Source: Bacteroidetes bacterium UBA2664
GTDB lineage: Bacteria; Bacteroidota; Rhodothermia; Balneolales; Balneolaceae
Assembly (NCBI GenBank): GCA_002359315.1
Contig: DEMS01000028.1
Location: 124,192-188,191, forward strand
Direction of reading: 5' to 3'
Length of the DNA: 64,000 bases
The notes under the pieces are model-generated. The model was not told where the DNA came from. It saw only the letters and a program-made list of their open reading frames with translations, and did not search any database. The stretch's first letter is position 1, and every line of letters begins with the position of its first letter. The position numbers and the translations under genes were made by a program. Positions 43,096-52,664 of the stretch are shown in pieces.

Positions 43096-44103
43096 ATGAA
43101 ACTTTCAATCAGACATATCCATTTTATAACCCTTCTTTTACTTTTCTTTAGTCTAATTACGGCTACATCTCCATTATTGGCCGAAGATTTGATTACTGAT
43201 TCAAAAAGCAGTAATGACTCAGACGAGACTGTAGAAAATATTTCAGATCCGTATGAGTCCAGGTTTTTTAGAGTTAGAGGCACGCCAAGTATAGATGTAA
43301 GTAGTATAAATGGAAACATCGATGTCATTTACAATCCCGACATTGATGGTGTTCAGATTGATTTATATGTATCAAGAAGATTTTCACTTTGGTCGGGTAC
43401 ACGGAGTCTGGATGATTTTAGAATTATCATGAGGCAGCAAGGGAATCGAATCATAGCATCTGTTGATGAGAAAAGAAGTGGATCACCGAGACGAATTGGG
43501 GATATAAGTTTTCATTTTGTGATTCAAACATCCGGAAATGCCAATACTCAACTCCGTACAGTGTCCGGAAATATCACGATAGATAATCACGAAGGAGAAC
43601 ATTTTATTCAAAATCAAAGCGGAGACATTGAGGTTGCGTACACTGAAGGCAAAATTCAAGTGGTATCTACTGCTGGAAATATCTTTATGGAAGAATTGAA
43701 TGGGTTAATCTTCGCTAAGACAGTAAGCGGGAATATTGATATAAATGGAGGGAGCGGTGAGATGAGATTGAGAACTGTATCCGGCGCAGTAAATGCACGC
43801 ACCCTTTATGGTACGTTGATAGCAGCTTCAACTACCGGTGAAGTAAATGCAGATTTTCAAAATGTTTCAGTTGGAGTTTTTTTGGAATCAAAGAGTGGTA
43901 ACGTATCCTTGGTTTTACCTCCGGACATTGGTTATCGAGTAGAAGGCAGGGGGATGGGCCTTGACTTCAGAGGATTGATTCAAGATCAAATCTCTAACCT
44001 CAGACAAAGAAGCAGGGATTTTTCTTTAACTACAGGTGACGGTGAAATACCGGTTGAACTTTCTTCAGTGTCAGGAAGGGTTACCATTTCTCATTCTGAA
44101 TAA
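43096..44103 (+). CDS. DUF4097-type exported beta-repeat protein
   Basis: A 335-residue exported protein with a signal peptide (to about 27) followed by a repetitive beta-solenoid. The repeats contain phrases such as TVSGNITIDN, SGDIEVAYT, TAGNIFME, TVSGNIDING and TVSGAVNAR, with a spacing of about 20 residues typical of DUF4097. It probably lies in the periplasm or at the outer membrane. Its role is unknown; DUF4097 proteins are often next to envelope stress regulators. Here a membrane phosphatase follows at 26 bp. Confidence 0.9.
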   Translation: MKLSIRHIHFITLLLLFFSLITATSPLLAEDLITDSKSSNDSDETVENISDPYESRFFRVRGTPSIDVSSINGNIDVIYNPDIDGVQIDLYVSRRFSLWSGTRSLDDFRIIMRQQGNRIIASVDEKRSGSPRRIGDISFHFVIQTSGNANTQLRTVSGNITIDNHEGEHFIQNQSGDIEVAYTEGKIQVVSTAGNIFMEELNGLIFAKTVSGNIDINGGSGEMRLRTVSGAVNARTLYGTLIAASTTGEVNADFQNVSVGVFLESKSGNVSLVLPPDIGYRVEGRGMGLDFRGLIQDQISNLRQRSRDFSLTTGDGEIPVELSSVSGRVTISHSE

Positions 44104-44129
44104 CCATTCAGATCAATAAGGGTTGAATA

Positions 44130-46196
44130 ATGAGGTGTTGTATATTTCTTTTGTTAATGGGTCTTTTTTCCATTCATGAGTCTCTTGCGCAAGATTCATT
44201 TTTCCAAATTGCTGAGAGAGATACGATTGAATTGAGTGCAGAGATGATGAATGGTGATGATCAGATCATTTACATTCAAGATCGCTGGAGATTTCAACCC
44301 GGTGATGACACGGAGTGGGCAGATCCTGATTACGATGACTCAGACTGGGATGTTATAAGTACAAATTTATCTGAAGCAGATCTTGCATTTATTGATTGGG
44401 AAGGGATTGGATGGTTTCGAATTGATTTGAATGTACATGAAAATTTACGAGCCAAACCGGTAGCCCTTATTGTTGATCGTCATCTTGGAGCATCAGAAAT
44501 TTATATAAATGGCGAGAAAGTATATGAGCTCGGAAATTTTTCAAATAACCCCGAATCAGTCAATTCTTTCAGAAAAGAAGCACCCATCCCGATTGTATTT
44601 GATAATGAAGAAATTCAGGTATTCGCAGTACGTTTTATTAACCCTGACTATTCAATTACAGGTCAGGTAATGGGATATAATGGATTTCGATTTCATATAG
44701 GGGATTGGGAGACATATCAAACGGAGAGATACACGTATTTAACCCGGAATACCGGAAGAAATATGTTGTACATAGGTTTGTTGATAGCTTTTTCTCTGTT
44801 TCACATCTTATTATTTGCGTTTAATCGAGCAGAATTCCGAAACCTCTATTTCTCCATTTTTGTGGGAATGCTCGCTATCCTGTCCTATCTGCTATTTAGA
44901 GCAGAGTTATCTTTTAATACGATCGATTCTCTGTTTTTTTTTCGATTTCTGATTATCGCTGAAATTCTGGTTTTAGCGTTTGCTACCCGTTTTACACATA
45001 GTATAGATACTGAAAGAACTCCTTTTTACGCAAATTTACTGATTCTCTTTGCAGTTATAGTCGTGGCTATTTCATGGTTTAATCCAGGCAGGTTTTATTG
45101 GCTGATTGAGCTCTCTGTTCTATTATTTTTTGTGGAAATATTGAGAACACTGTTCCTGTTATTTTATAAAAATAGAGGAGCAGTATGGCTACTGGGAAGT
45201 GGAGTATTGGTTTTTATTGTAACATTAGTTCTTCGATTCCTTGTAAATTTTGATCTGATTAATGGGAGTGTTCAAGTATTAAACATGATCGGATCCGGTT
45301 TTTTAGTTATCAGTATGTCAATATACCTATCCAGAGAATTTTCTGTCACTCAGAAAAAATTAAAGATGAAGCTTGATGAGGTCCGGGAATTATCCAAGAA
45401 GAGTATTGAACAGGAGCGTCTTAGCAAGGAACGTGAGATTGAAAGACGGTTATTGGAAGCTGAAAATAATCGAAAAACAAGAGAACTGGAAGAAGCCCGT
45501 TCTCTGCAACTCTCAATGTTGCCTCAGAAAATGCCATCTCTTAAGAATTATGAAGTTGCCGTGTTTATGGAAACAGCTACAGAAGTAGGCGGTGATTATT
45601 ATGACTATAGTATTGGTAACAATGGTGAATTGGTAATTGCTATGGGAGATGCAACCGGACATGGTATGAAGGCAGGGATCATGGTCGCATCAGCGAAGAG
45701 TTATTTTCACTCTCTGGTCCATGAATCTGACATTCTTACCATGCTGAAACGTATGTCTGCAGGTATTAAAAATATGAATATGAGGATGATGTATATGGGA
45801 CTCAGTATTATTCAAATAGATAACAACAGAGTTGAAATGTCATCCGCCGGAATGCCACCCATTCTTCATTTTAAACAGTCCGGTTCATCAGTACAAAGAA
45901 TTACACTAAAAGGACTCCCGCTAGGTACAAAAGTAGAATATCCCTATTCTTCAGAAACATTAGAGTTAGAAAAAGGGGATATGATTCTGCTGATGAGTGA
46001 CGGTCTTATCGAGCTCTTTAATTCAGAGAGGGAGATGCTTGGGATTGAACGGATTGAGGAATTATTGCGTAGTTCGGATGGATATAGTGTAAATGATTTG
46101 ATGAACCAATTAAAACAATTGATCCATCGCTGGGTCAGTGGACATCATTCAGAAGATGATATCACAGTAATGCTTTTAAAGTACAAACCTGATTAG
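44130..46196 (+). CDS. 7TM sensor with SpoIIE-type serine phosphatase domain
   Basis: A 688-residue signalling protein. A signal peptide is followed by a galactose-binding-like extracytoplasmic domain (WRFQPGDDTEWADPDYDDSDW). Seven membrane helices (about 205-410) of the 7TMR-DISM type come next, then a coiled coil and a PP2C/SpoIIE domain with EVGGDYYDY, MGDATGHGMKAG, LLMSDGLIE and HSEDDITVMLL, which retain the metal-binding aspartates. It likely senses an extracellular ligand and dephosphorylates an anti-anti-sigma factor or similar protein. No partner STAS or anti-sigma gene lies nearby. Confidence 0.93.
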   Translation: MRCCIFLLLMGLFSIHESLAQDSFFQIAERDTIELSAEMMNGDDQIIYIQDRWRFQPGDDTEWADPDYDDSDWDVISTNLSEADLAFIDWEGIGWFRIDLNVHENLRAKPVALIVDRHLGASEIYINGEKVYELGNFSNNPESVNSFRKEAPIPIVFDNEEIQVFAVRFINPDYSITGQVMGYNGFRFHIGDWETYQTERYTYLTRNTGRNMLYIGLLIAFSLFHILLFAFNRAEFRNLYFSIFVGMLAILSYLLFRAELSFNTIDSLFFFRFLIIAEILVLAFATRFTHSIDTERTPFYANLLILFAVIVVAISWFNPGRFYWLIELSVLLFFVEILRTLFLLFYKNRGAVWLLGSGVLVFIVTLVLRFLVNFDLINGSVQVLNMIGSGFLVISMSIYLSREFSVTQKKLKMKLDEVRELSKKSIEQERLSKEREIERRLLEAENNRKTRELEEARSLQLSMLPQKMPSLKNYEVAVFMETATEVGGDYYDYSIGNNGELVIAMGDATGHGMKAGIMVASAKSYFHSLVHESDILTMLKRMSAGIKNMNMRMMYMGLSIIQIDNNRVEMSSAGMPPILHFKQSGSSVQRITLKGLPLGTKVEYPYSSETLELEKGDMILLMSDGLIELFNSEREMLGIERIEELLRSSDGYSVNDLMNQLKQLIHRWVSGHHSEDDITVMLLKYKPD

Positions 46197-46285
46197 ACTA
46201 ATAATTTTCATAAAAATAGACTTTTATGGAAGAAGGCTATGAAACCTATCGATAAATATGACGTACTATTCAAAAATTTGAAGAC

Positions 46286-47680
46286 ATGATGAAAAAGATC
46301 AATTTTTTTACAGTTATTGCATTAATAGCCACAATAAGCTTTCCGATAGTCTTACATGCTCAGCAAGCAGATCGTGAGGACCCTTTCAAGCGAGATCCAC
46401 TTTTCACAAAATCACTGGAAGAGTTATTTGGCTTGGAATCAGAAGATGATGAATTAGAAGAGGAAGAGCTCAATGAAGAGGTGGACAGGGCGGTTAGAGG
46501 ACTTTCCCGAAGAGGTGTCGATTTAGGGGGGGCTTTTGGTGCAGGCCCGTACTACAGCAGTGCACTATACAGTCAATATCCGAATATGAATATGTGGCAT
46601 TTTAATCGCGTAAACGGACTTTTTATGGGTATTGGTAAAGAGAGAATGCAGTGGCACAGAAGAGGAAATTTTTTATATATACCCCAAATTGAACCTCACG
46701 GCTTTATAGGCTGGGGAACAGCGTCAAAACGGTGGGAATATGCAATCGGCGCTGAAAAATTGATTGGCCCAAATAACCGATTTATGATAGGTGGAGAATT
46801 TCACAGAGCTACAGGTACGGAAGATTATAATCGTGTGGGACTCACCGAAACGTCTATAACCTCATTCTTTGCCGGTTATGACTTTCTGGACTATCATCTG
46901 GCTGAGGGTTATGGTTTTTACGCACTTTTCAGGACTGCACGCTGGGTAGAAGCCGGATTTTCGTACAATAGAGATACATTTAGCTCCTTAGATCAGACAA
47001 CAGGATTTACCCTCTTTGGAAAGTCAGAAAACTATAGTATAAACCCGCCGGTTGATTCAAATTCAAATGAGATTGATCTTGATATTTACAGTGTTTCTAT
47101 TGCGCTAAATCCAAGAAATGTATTGATTTCTAATCACTTCACTATTTCAGGAAAAGTGATGATGGAACTTGCGGATAACGGTCAAAGTGATCAGGATTAT
47201 CGATTTAACAAGTATCAGGCTGATGCATCGATATTTTATAACTTTGAGCCCGGATCGGTTTTTCGTTGGAAAGTACAATCAGCAAGTATTACCGGGTATG
47301 CCCCTGATTTTAAACAGCTCTATTTAGGCGGTATTGGGACTCTTCGAGGATCCCCTTATAAATTCTTTTCAGGGAACCGAATGATAGCCAGTAATCTGGA
47401 ACTTCAATTTGGCCGGCCATCATCCAGAGCCGGAGAGTGGATACGTGATTATAATCTCCATTTGTTGCTCTTTTTAGATTCAGGATGGGTGCAAAATTTT
47501 TCGGATTTAAAGGAATCAGGAGGCGTGTTTGAAGGATTTAGTTCAATGAGCTTTTCTGATTTCCAGCATGATGCCGGAATCGGGCTCGGCTCAGGATCAC
47601 TTCGATTTGAATTGGCATGGCCATTAAAAACATTTGAATCAACTCCTACACTTTGGGTACGTTTTAACCCTACTTTTTAG
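46286..47680 (+). CDS. Outer-membrane beta-barrel protein with BamA/TamA-like C-terminus
   Basis: A 464-residue protein with a signal peptide cleaved near HAQQ and an acidic linker of about 70 residues before the barrel. It lacks visible POTRA domains. The C-terminal region has YLGGIGTLRGSPYKFFSGNRMIASNLELQFG, the lid-loop and final-strand pattern of the Omp85 superfamily (LRG followed by GN and a strand). The sequence ends in an aromatic residue (LWVRFNPTF). A role as a small Omp85-like or surface-antigen protein is inferred; the function is unknown. Confidence 0.75.
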   Translation: MMKKINFFTVIALIATISFPIVLHAQQADREDPFKRDPLFTKSLEELFGLESEDDELEEEELNEEVDRAVRGLSRRGVDLGGAFGAGPYYSSALYSQYPNMNMWHFNRVNGLFMGIGKERMQWHRRGNFLYIPQIEPHGFIGWGTASKRWEYAIGAEKLIGPNNRFMIGGEFHRATGTEDYNRVGLTETSITSFFAGYDFLDYHLAEGYGFYALFRTARWVEAGFSYNRDTFSSLDQTTGFTLFGKSENYSINPPVDSNSNEIDLDIYSVSIALNPRNVLISNHFTISGKVMMELADNGQSDQDYRFNKYQADASIFYNFEPGSVFRWKVQSASITGYAPDFKQLYLGGIGTLRGSPYKFFSGNRMIASNLELQFGRPSSRAGEWIRDYNLHLLLFLDSGWVQNFSDLKESGGVFEGFSSMSFSDFQHDAGIGLGSGSLRFELAWPLKTFESTPTLWVRFNPTF

Positions 47681-47757
47681 TGGGAAATCCTTTTATTAAA
47701 AACCCCTATATTCTAATCAATTTTAAGGAAATTCTTCATTGATTATTATATTAAAAA

Positions 47758-48822
47758 ATGAATCATTTTTCGTTTAAGGAGTTTTTAGCACTCATTTCAG
47801 TTTTCTTTTTTGTGGCATTAATTACTTTCAGTTCAAGAAGTATGAGACTTTACAGTAATGAGGCCATAAAAATATCAGAACCGGTGGATCTTTTTTTATA
47901 TGATCGAACAGATCTGACAGAATTAACAGAATTACTGGATAGCCTTGAAATCGATTTTGACAGAGAAGAATTAAACTGGGCCGGACAAACTTTACGATGG
48001 CGGGTATATAGTCCGGGCAGATATCATTTAGATGAAAATTTTACCTACTCAGCGTTTCTCTCCAAATTAGCAAGGGGATTACAAGACCCCGTCCGGGTCA
48101 CGATTTTACCTGGAATCGATATGGACAGATTGTCAAGGAATCTATCACTTCAATTACGTGCAGACAGCTTATCTTTTCGAACAATTTTTAGTGACAGTTC
48201 ATCAGTAGCCTTAGATTTAGGTTTAACAGCAGAAGAGCTCTTCTCGAGAATGTTACCTAATACATATGAATATTTCTGGACAGCTGAACCGGAACAAATA
48301 ATAAGAAGAGTTCATCGTGAATTTATTTCAGCAGTAACAGATAACTTAAGCCAGGAGATAGAATCAAATCCTTTAAATCTGGATGAAATAATCATTTTGG
48401 CCTCAATCGTGGAGTGGGAGGCTAGAAACAATGAAGAGAAACCACGAATAAGCGGTTTATATTTAAACAGGCTTGAAAGAGGAATGATGCTACAAGCAGA
48501 CCCCACGGTGATTTATGCACTGGGAGAAAGAAGGAGATTGCTTTTTGTAGATTATGAGCTGGATCATCCCTACAATACGTATCTAATCAGAGGCTTACCT
48601 CCGGGACCTATTACCAATCCTGCTCTTACATCGATCAGGGCTGTACTTTCCCCCGAGCAGCATGACTATCTTTTTATGGTGGCAACACCTGAAGGTTCTC
48701 ATCGGTTTAGCAGAACATTTCAAGAACATCAGGCCGCCAGCGAAGAGTGGAGGCGATGGTTGAGAGAGCAGGTCAGAATTGGAAGAGAAAGAGAGCTTGA
48801 AGAGTCACAGGAATCAAATTAA
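47758..48822 (+). CDS. mltG: Endolytic transglycosylase MltG
   Basis: A 354-residue inner-membrane-anchored murein lytic transglycosylase that cuts nascent glycan strands. An N-terminal helix (about 7-25) precedes LysM-like and YceG domains. PNTYEYFWTA and LASIVEWEAR match the active site, with E219 at the position of E. coli E218. LYLNRLERGMMLQADPTVIYAL, YNTYLIRGLPPGPITNP and LFMVATPEGSHRFS complete the YceG signature. It is convergent with the TPR/binding protein gene. Confidence 0.95.
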   Translation: MNHFSFKEFLALISVFFFVALITFSSRSMRLYSNEAIKISEPVDLFLYDRTDLTELTELLDSLEIDFDREELNWAGQTLRWRVYSPGRYHLDENFTYSAFLSKLARGLQDPVRVTILPGIDMDRLSRNLSLQLRADSLSFRTIFSDSSSVALDLGLTAEELFSRMLPNTYEYFWTAEPEQIIRRVHREFISAVTDNLSQEIESNPLNLDEIIILASIVEWEARNNEEKPRISGLYLNRLERGMMLQADPTVIYALGERRRLLFVDYELDHPYNTYLIRGLPPGPITNPALTSIRAVLSPEQHDYLFMVATPEGSHRFSRTFQEHQAASEEWRRWLREQVRIGRERELEESQESN

Positions 48823-48859
48823 ACATCTTTGAACCCTTTAGTCTATGATGCCATAACCA

Positions 48860-50578
48860 TTATTCCTGATTGATTTTAGCTTTGGCATTGTCGGAAAGCG
48901 GCCGAATAAAAAGGTGCTGATTAATTCTATGCCCATCAAAATTGATATTTAGTGACAGACCTCTATGTTCAGGAGAAGAACGCAATGCTTTTTCCAGATA
49001 TACAGGGTTACCGGCACGTTCAAGACTTTGAAAAAGATAGGTAGCGGCATCATATCCCAAGTGAGAAAAACGGTCGGGCTCTGAGCCATATCTAGTTTCA
49101 TAATCATCCTGAAAGAAATTTACTGCAGATTGATCCAAGGGTTCTCCAAAAGACTGAGTATAATAGATTTCAAAAAATCGATTTTGGAAAGATGTAAGTT
49201 GTGCAAATTCCCACTCCTCCGAGCCTAAAATGGTCACATCACTTCTCATCCCCTCGAGTCCATTCAACATTAAATTCATCATAGTGGATGAAGCCTGGCC
49301 GGTGAAAGGGGCGTATATCGCATCTGTTGGATAATAGTTCAAAGAATCTCGTAACTCTTCATTTGGAGTGAATACTTGCATGACTTCTGTTAAATCATAA
49401 CCGGTAGATGCAAAATCTTCTTCAATATAGTAAGAAATATTTGCACCTAAACGCTCTGCTTCATGCCGGAATGCTAATGCAGAGGCTCTGCCCAGAGACA
49501 TGGGTTCAGTAATTATTGCAAACGAATTAAGTTGTAAATCCTCTACTGCGAACCGGGCCATTTTTTTACCATGTACGGCAAAAGTGGGGTTGAGCTGATA
49601 AGTATATATAAAATTTCTATTCAGACTATCTGAATTAGCAAGTGGTGCCAACATTGGGATTTCGAACTCTTCTGCCAATTGAGCCATTCTAATCGCCGGT
49701 TCTGAAAAAAGAGGCCCAATTACCGCATCAATTTTATGCTTCCATACCATATCAGTAAATGCCTTTGCGGTTGAATCCGGTTCTTCATAAGAATTCCTGA
49801 AGATTAAACGTACCTTCTGGTCAATATTCCTGCTGTTAAAATCATTAGCGGCTAACACCATACCGAAATAGAGATTTCTTGGGATAGTAAAGTCAGGATC
49901 ACTTTCATCAAATTCAGGCAAAATAACACCTACATTGTACACCGTTCCAATCGGCGCTGAGGGGTAAGATTGAATAACTCTTTGAAGTTCTGATTCCGAT
50001 GAAAAATGTTGTTGAATTCTTTCACGTTCTGAGGCATCCGGTGTTAATTTCAGTAGTTCCGCAACCATCAATTGTATGTCATTATGATCTAAATATGCTT
50101 TAGATCGGGTTACCAGATCAAACCTGATTGAAGGTGTTTTCAACTGGTGAAGCAATTGAAATCGCTGATTTACACTAACAAAGTCTAATATCTGATTGTA
50201 AAATCTGCGTGCATCGTTTCTGAGGCCACTTCGATCCTGACTCTCCATCAGTTGATGTAAATATTCAAGACTTTGAGCATAATTTTTTAACTCAAAATGG
50301 GTAAGTGCCAATGAATAGAGAGCTTCAAGATGTATACTTTCTGTATTACTCTCCAATGCTTCATATAGATATCGGCTTGCTAATGTGAGTTCGGAAATAG
50401 CTAAATAACTTTTACCAGCAAAAAGCATTGACCTATCATCATTCAATTCTGAAAAAAGTTCAGCAGCTTCAGCATATTGATCCGAATTGTAGAGTTCCAA
50501 TCCTTGATTAAAAGACTGTGCAGTAACAGACGATGCAAAAAGGGATAGAAGGAAAAGTAGTTTTATAGTTTTCATCAA
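48860..50578 (-). CDS. TPR plus type 1 periplasmic-binding protein (LpoA-like)
   Basis: A 572-residue exported protein. After a signal peptide ending near VTAQS, TPR helices cover about 20-150 (YAEAAELFSEL, ALTHFELKNYAQSLEYL). A linker leads to a Peripla_BP_6 domain from about residue 205 (YNVGVILPEFDESDPDFTIP) to near 560. The arrangement is that of LpoA, which activates penicillin-binding protein 1A, rather than of an ABC substrate receptor. Its convergence with mltG adds weight to a cell-wall role. No lipobox is seen, and a branched-chain amino-acid receptor is the alternative. Confidence 0.75.
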   Translation of the reverse strand: MMKTIKLLFLLSLFASSVTAQSFNQGLELYNSDQYAEAAELFSELNDDRSMLFAGKSYLAISELTLASRYLYEALESNTESIHLEALYSLALTHFELKNYAQSLEYLHQLMESQDRSGLRNDARRFYNQILDFVSVNQRFQLLHQLKTPSIRFDLVTRSKAYLDHNDIQLMVAELLKLTPDASERERIQQHFSSESELQRVIQSYPSAPIGTVYNVGVILPEFDESDPDFTIPRNLYFGMVLAANDFNSRNIDQKVRLIFRNSYEEPDSTAKAFTDMVWKHKIDAVIGPLFSEPAIRMAQLAEEFEIPMLAPLANSDSLNRNFIYTYQLNPTFAVHGKKMARFAVEDLQLNSFAIITEPMSLGRASALAFRHEAERLGANISYYIEEDFASTGYDLTEVMQVFTPNEELRDSLNYYPTDAIYAPFTGQASSTMMNLMLNGLEGMRSDVTILGSEEWEFAQLTSFQNRFFEIYYTQSFGEPLDQSAVNFFQDDYETRYGSEPDRFSHLGYDAATYLFQSLERAGNPVYLEKALRSSPEHRGLSLNINFDGHRINQHLFIRPLSDNAKAKINQE

Positions 50579-50669
50579 TTCAAGTTTTCAATCTAAATGA
50601 TCATTTTTATAAAATGTATTTTTCTAAATCCTATTTATTCAGAATGTTCCATGAAATTTTGAATCGAAT

Positions 50670-52220
50670 TTATTCCCATTCAATCGTTGCAGGCGGTTTT
50701 GAGCTGATATCATAGACAACCCGATTGACTCCCTTTACTTCATTAATAATCCGATTACTAACCTCTGCCAAAAAATCATAGGGTAAATGAGCCCAATCGG
50801 CCGTCATTCCATCAACACTCGTAACCGCTCTGAGTGCAACTGTATATTCGTAAGTTCGTTCATCACCCATAACACCTACAGATTGTACAGGTAAGAGAAC
50901 GGCTAACGCTTGCCAAACCTTATCATAAAGATTATGATTGCGAAGTGATTTTATAAAGATATCATCTGCATCCCGAAGCAATTGTAGTTTTTCCTCAGTG
51001 ATATCGCTAATAACACGAATTCCCATTCCGGGCCCGGGGAATGGATGTCTGTTTATGAAATTTTCAGGAATCCCCAGTTCACGGCCTACATTCCTAACCT
51101 CATCTTTAAACAGCTCGCGGACCGGTTCAATGAGTTTTAGGTTCATTTTTTCAGGGAGTCCGCCAACATTATGGTGTGATTTAATGGTTGCTGACGGGCC
51201 TTTAAATGAAACACTCTCAATTACATCCGGATAGAGGGTTCCCTGTGCTAAATACTTGTATTCTTTTTGATTAGATACAACATCATCAAATACTTCAATA
51301 AATGTATTTCCAATAATAATACGTTTCTTTTCCGGATCTGAGACGCCTTTGAGATTCTGCAGAAACTGTTTAGAAGCATCCACACCCACAACTGGAAGTT
51401 TTAGATGTTTCTTGTAAGTATCGAGTACATCCTGATACTCATTTTTTCTAAGGAGTCCGTTATCAACAAAAACACAAAGTAGTTGATCTCCAATTGCTTT
51501 ATGGACGAGAGTTGCGACGACTGTTGAATCAACGCCACCGGATAATCCACAAATAACTTTATCATCGCCCACTTGTTCGCGAATGGTTGCAATCTCAGTT
51601 TCAATAAATGAAGCAGCTGTCCAGGTTCCCTTACATTCTGAGATTTCAATTGCAAAATTTTTCAGTAATTTTTGTCCTTCATCGGTATGAACAACCTCAG
51701 GGTGAAACTGAACGCCAAAAATAGGTTTATCTGAATGCCGAACGGCTGCAACAGGTGCATTTTCGGTATGTGCAATCACTCTGTATGGATCGGGAAGTTT
51801 TTTGATATGATCTCCATGACTCATCCAGACTACCGAGTTTTTTTCTAAACCTTTTAACAGATCCGAATCGTCATCGATTAAGAGTTCTGCTCGACCAAAC
51901 TCTCTTTTTTCTGCTTTTTCAACACTATCCGGAACAATAGCATGAGCCAGAGCCTGCAAGCCGTAACATATTCCAAGAATAGGAACATCCAAGTTTAAAT
52001 ATTGCAGGTTTAAAGCCGGTGCATCCTCATCATACACGCTTTTTGGTCCGCCGGAGAATATAATACTTTTGGGCGGGTGTGATTCAAATTGTTTATAATC
52101 GACGTTGAAAGGATGGATTTCACAATAGATATTCAATTCTCTTATTCGTCTGGCGATGAGCTGTGTATATTGAGAACCGAAATCAAGAATGAGTATCCAC
52201 TCATCGTGATGAGTATGCAT
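50670..52220 (-). CDS. guaA: GMP synthase (glutamine-hydrolysing)
   Basis: Converts XMP to GMP. It has a class I glutamine amidotransferase domain with the nucleophile C85 in GICYGLQAL and the histidine in QFHPEVVHT. The ATP-pyrophosphatase domain follows, with SGGVDSTV as the P-loop, and a dimerisation domain with RHPFPGPGM. The C-terminus ends PPATIEWE as in GuaA. The 516-residue length is standard. It follows gcvH by about 50 bp and shares its direction, probably in a shared transcript. Its start codon lies by a 16-base palindrome that overlaps the gcvH stop. Confidence 0.98.
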   Translation of the reverse strand: MHTHHDEWILILDFGSQYTQLIARRIRELNIYCEIHPFNVDYKQFESHPPKSIIFSGGPKSVYDEDAPALNLQYLNLDVPILGICYGLQALAHAIVPDSVEKAEKREFGRAELLIDDDSDLLKGLEKNSVVWMSHGDHIKKLPDPYRVIAHTENAPVAAVRHSDKPIFGVQFHPEVVHTDEGQKLLKNFAIEISECKGTWTAASFIETEIATIREQVGDDKVICGLSGGVDSTVVATLVHKAIGDQLLCVFVDNGLLRKNEYQDVLDTYKKHLKLPVVGVDASKQFLQNLKGVSDPEKKRIIIGNTFIEVFDDVVSNQKEYKYLAQGTLYPDVIESVSFKGPSATIKSHHNVGGLPEKMNLKLIEPVRELFKDEVRNVGRELGIPENFINRHPFPGPGMGIRVISDITEEKLQLLRDADDIFIKSLRNHNLYDKVWQALAVLLPVQSVGVMGDERTYEYTVALRAVTSVDGMTADWAHLPYDFLAEVSNRIINEVKGVNRVVYDISSKPPATIEWE

Positions 52221-52260
52221 AAGAGGTATCTAATTGAATAAATAAAATTTCGTTCGTGTG

Positions 52261-52276
52261 AATTGCAGCTGCAATT
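52261..52276. promoter_or_regulatory. Perfect 16-bp palindrome between gcvH and guaA
   Basis: AATTGCAGCTGCAATT is its own reverse complement, centred between 52268 and 52269. It overlaps the first two bases of the gcvH stop triplet and lies 41 bases from the guaA ATG on the minus strand side. It has no loop, so it fits a dimeric repressor or methylation site better than a terminator. Chance is possible. Confidence 0.4.
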
Positions 52277-52655
52277 ACCCGACTATTTTTTGATACTCTT
52301 CCTGGGTAAGAAGTGTGTCTAATTCTGATGGATCAGATAATTTGATCTTTACCATCCATCCCTGACCGTACGGATCTGTGTTAACCAGCTCCGGATCATC
52401 TTCCAGTTCACTGTTGATCTCAACTATTTCACCCGATACCGGGCTAAACAGTTCTGAGACTGTTTTTACAGCTTCAACGGTTCCAAATACTTCATCCTGA
52501 TCAAATTCTGAGCCTTCCGGTTCTAATTCGACAAAAACAATATCACCCAATTCGCTCTGTGCAAAATCCGTAACGCCAACAGTGGCCGTACCATCATTGT
52601 TATTGCGAATCCATTCGTGTTCTTTAGTGTATTTAAGTTCTTCAGGAAAGTTCAT
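52275..52655 (-). CDS. gcvH: Glycine cleavage system H protein
   Basis: A 126-residue lipoyl carrier that shuttles aminomethyl groups in glycine cleavage. YTKEHEWIRNN and VGVTDFAQSELGDIVFVELP-type strands are conserved, and lipoylation is expected at K64 in VEAVKTVSE. It is complete and of normal length. Its neighbours are accC (9 bp upstream) and guaA, so it lies in a biotin/carboxylase cluster rather than with gcvT or gcvP, which are not in the window. Confidence 0.97.
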   Translation of the reverse strand: MNFPEELKYTKEHEWIRNNNDGTATVGVTDFAQSELGDIVFVELEPEGSEFDQDEVFGTVEAVKTVSELFSPVSGEIVEINSELEDDPELVNTDPYGQGWMVKIKLSDPSELDTLLTQEEYQKIVG

Positions 52656-52664
52656 AAAGTTGAT

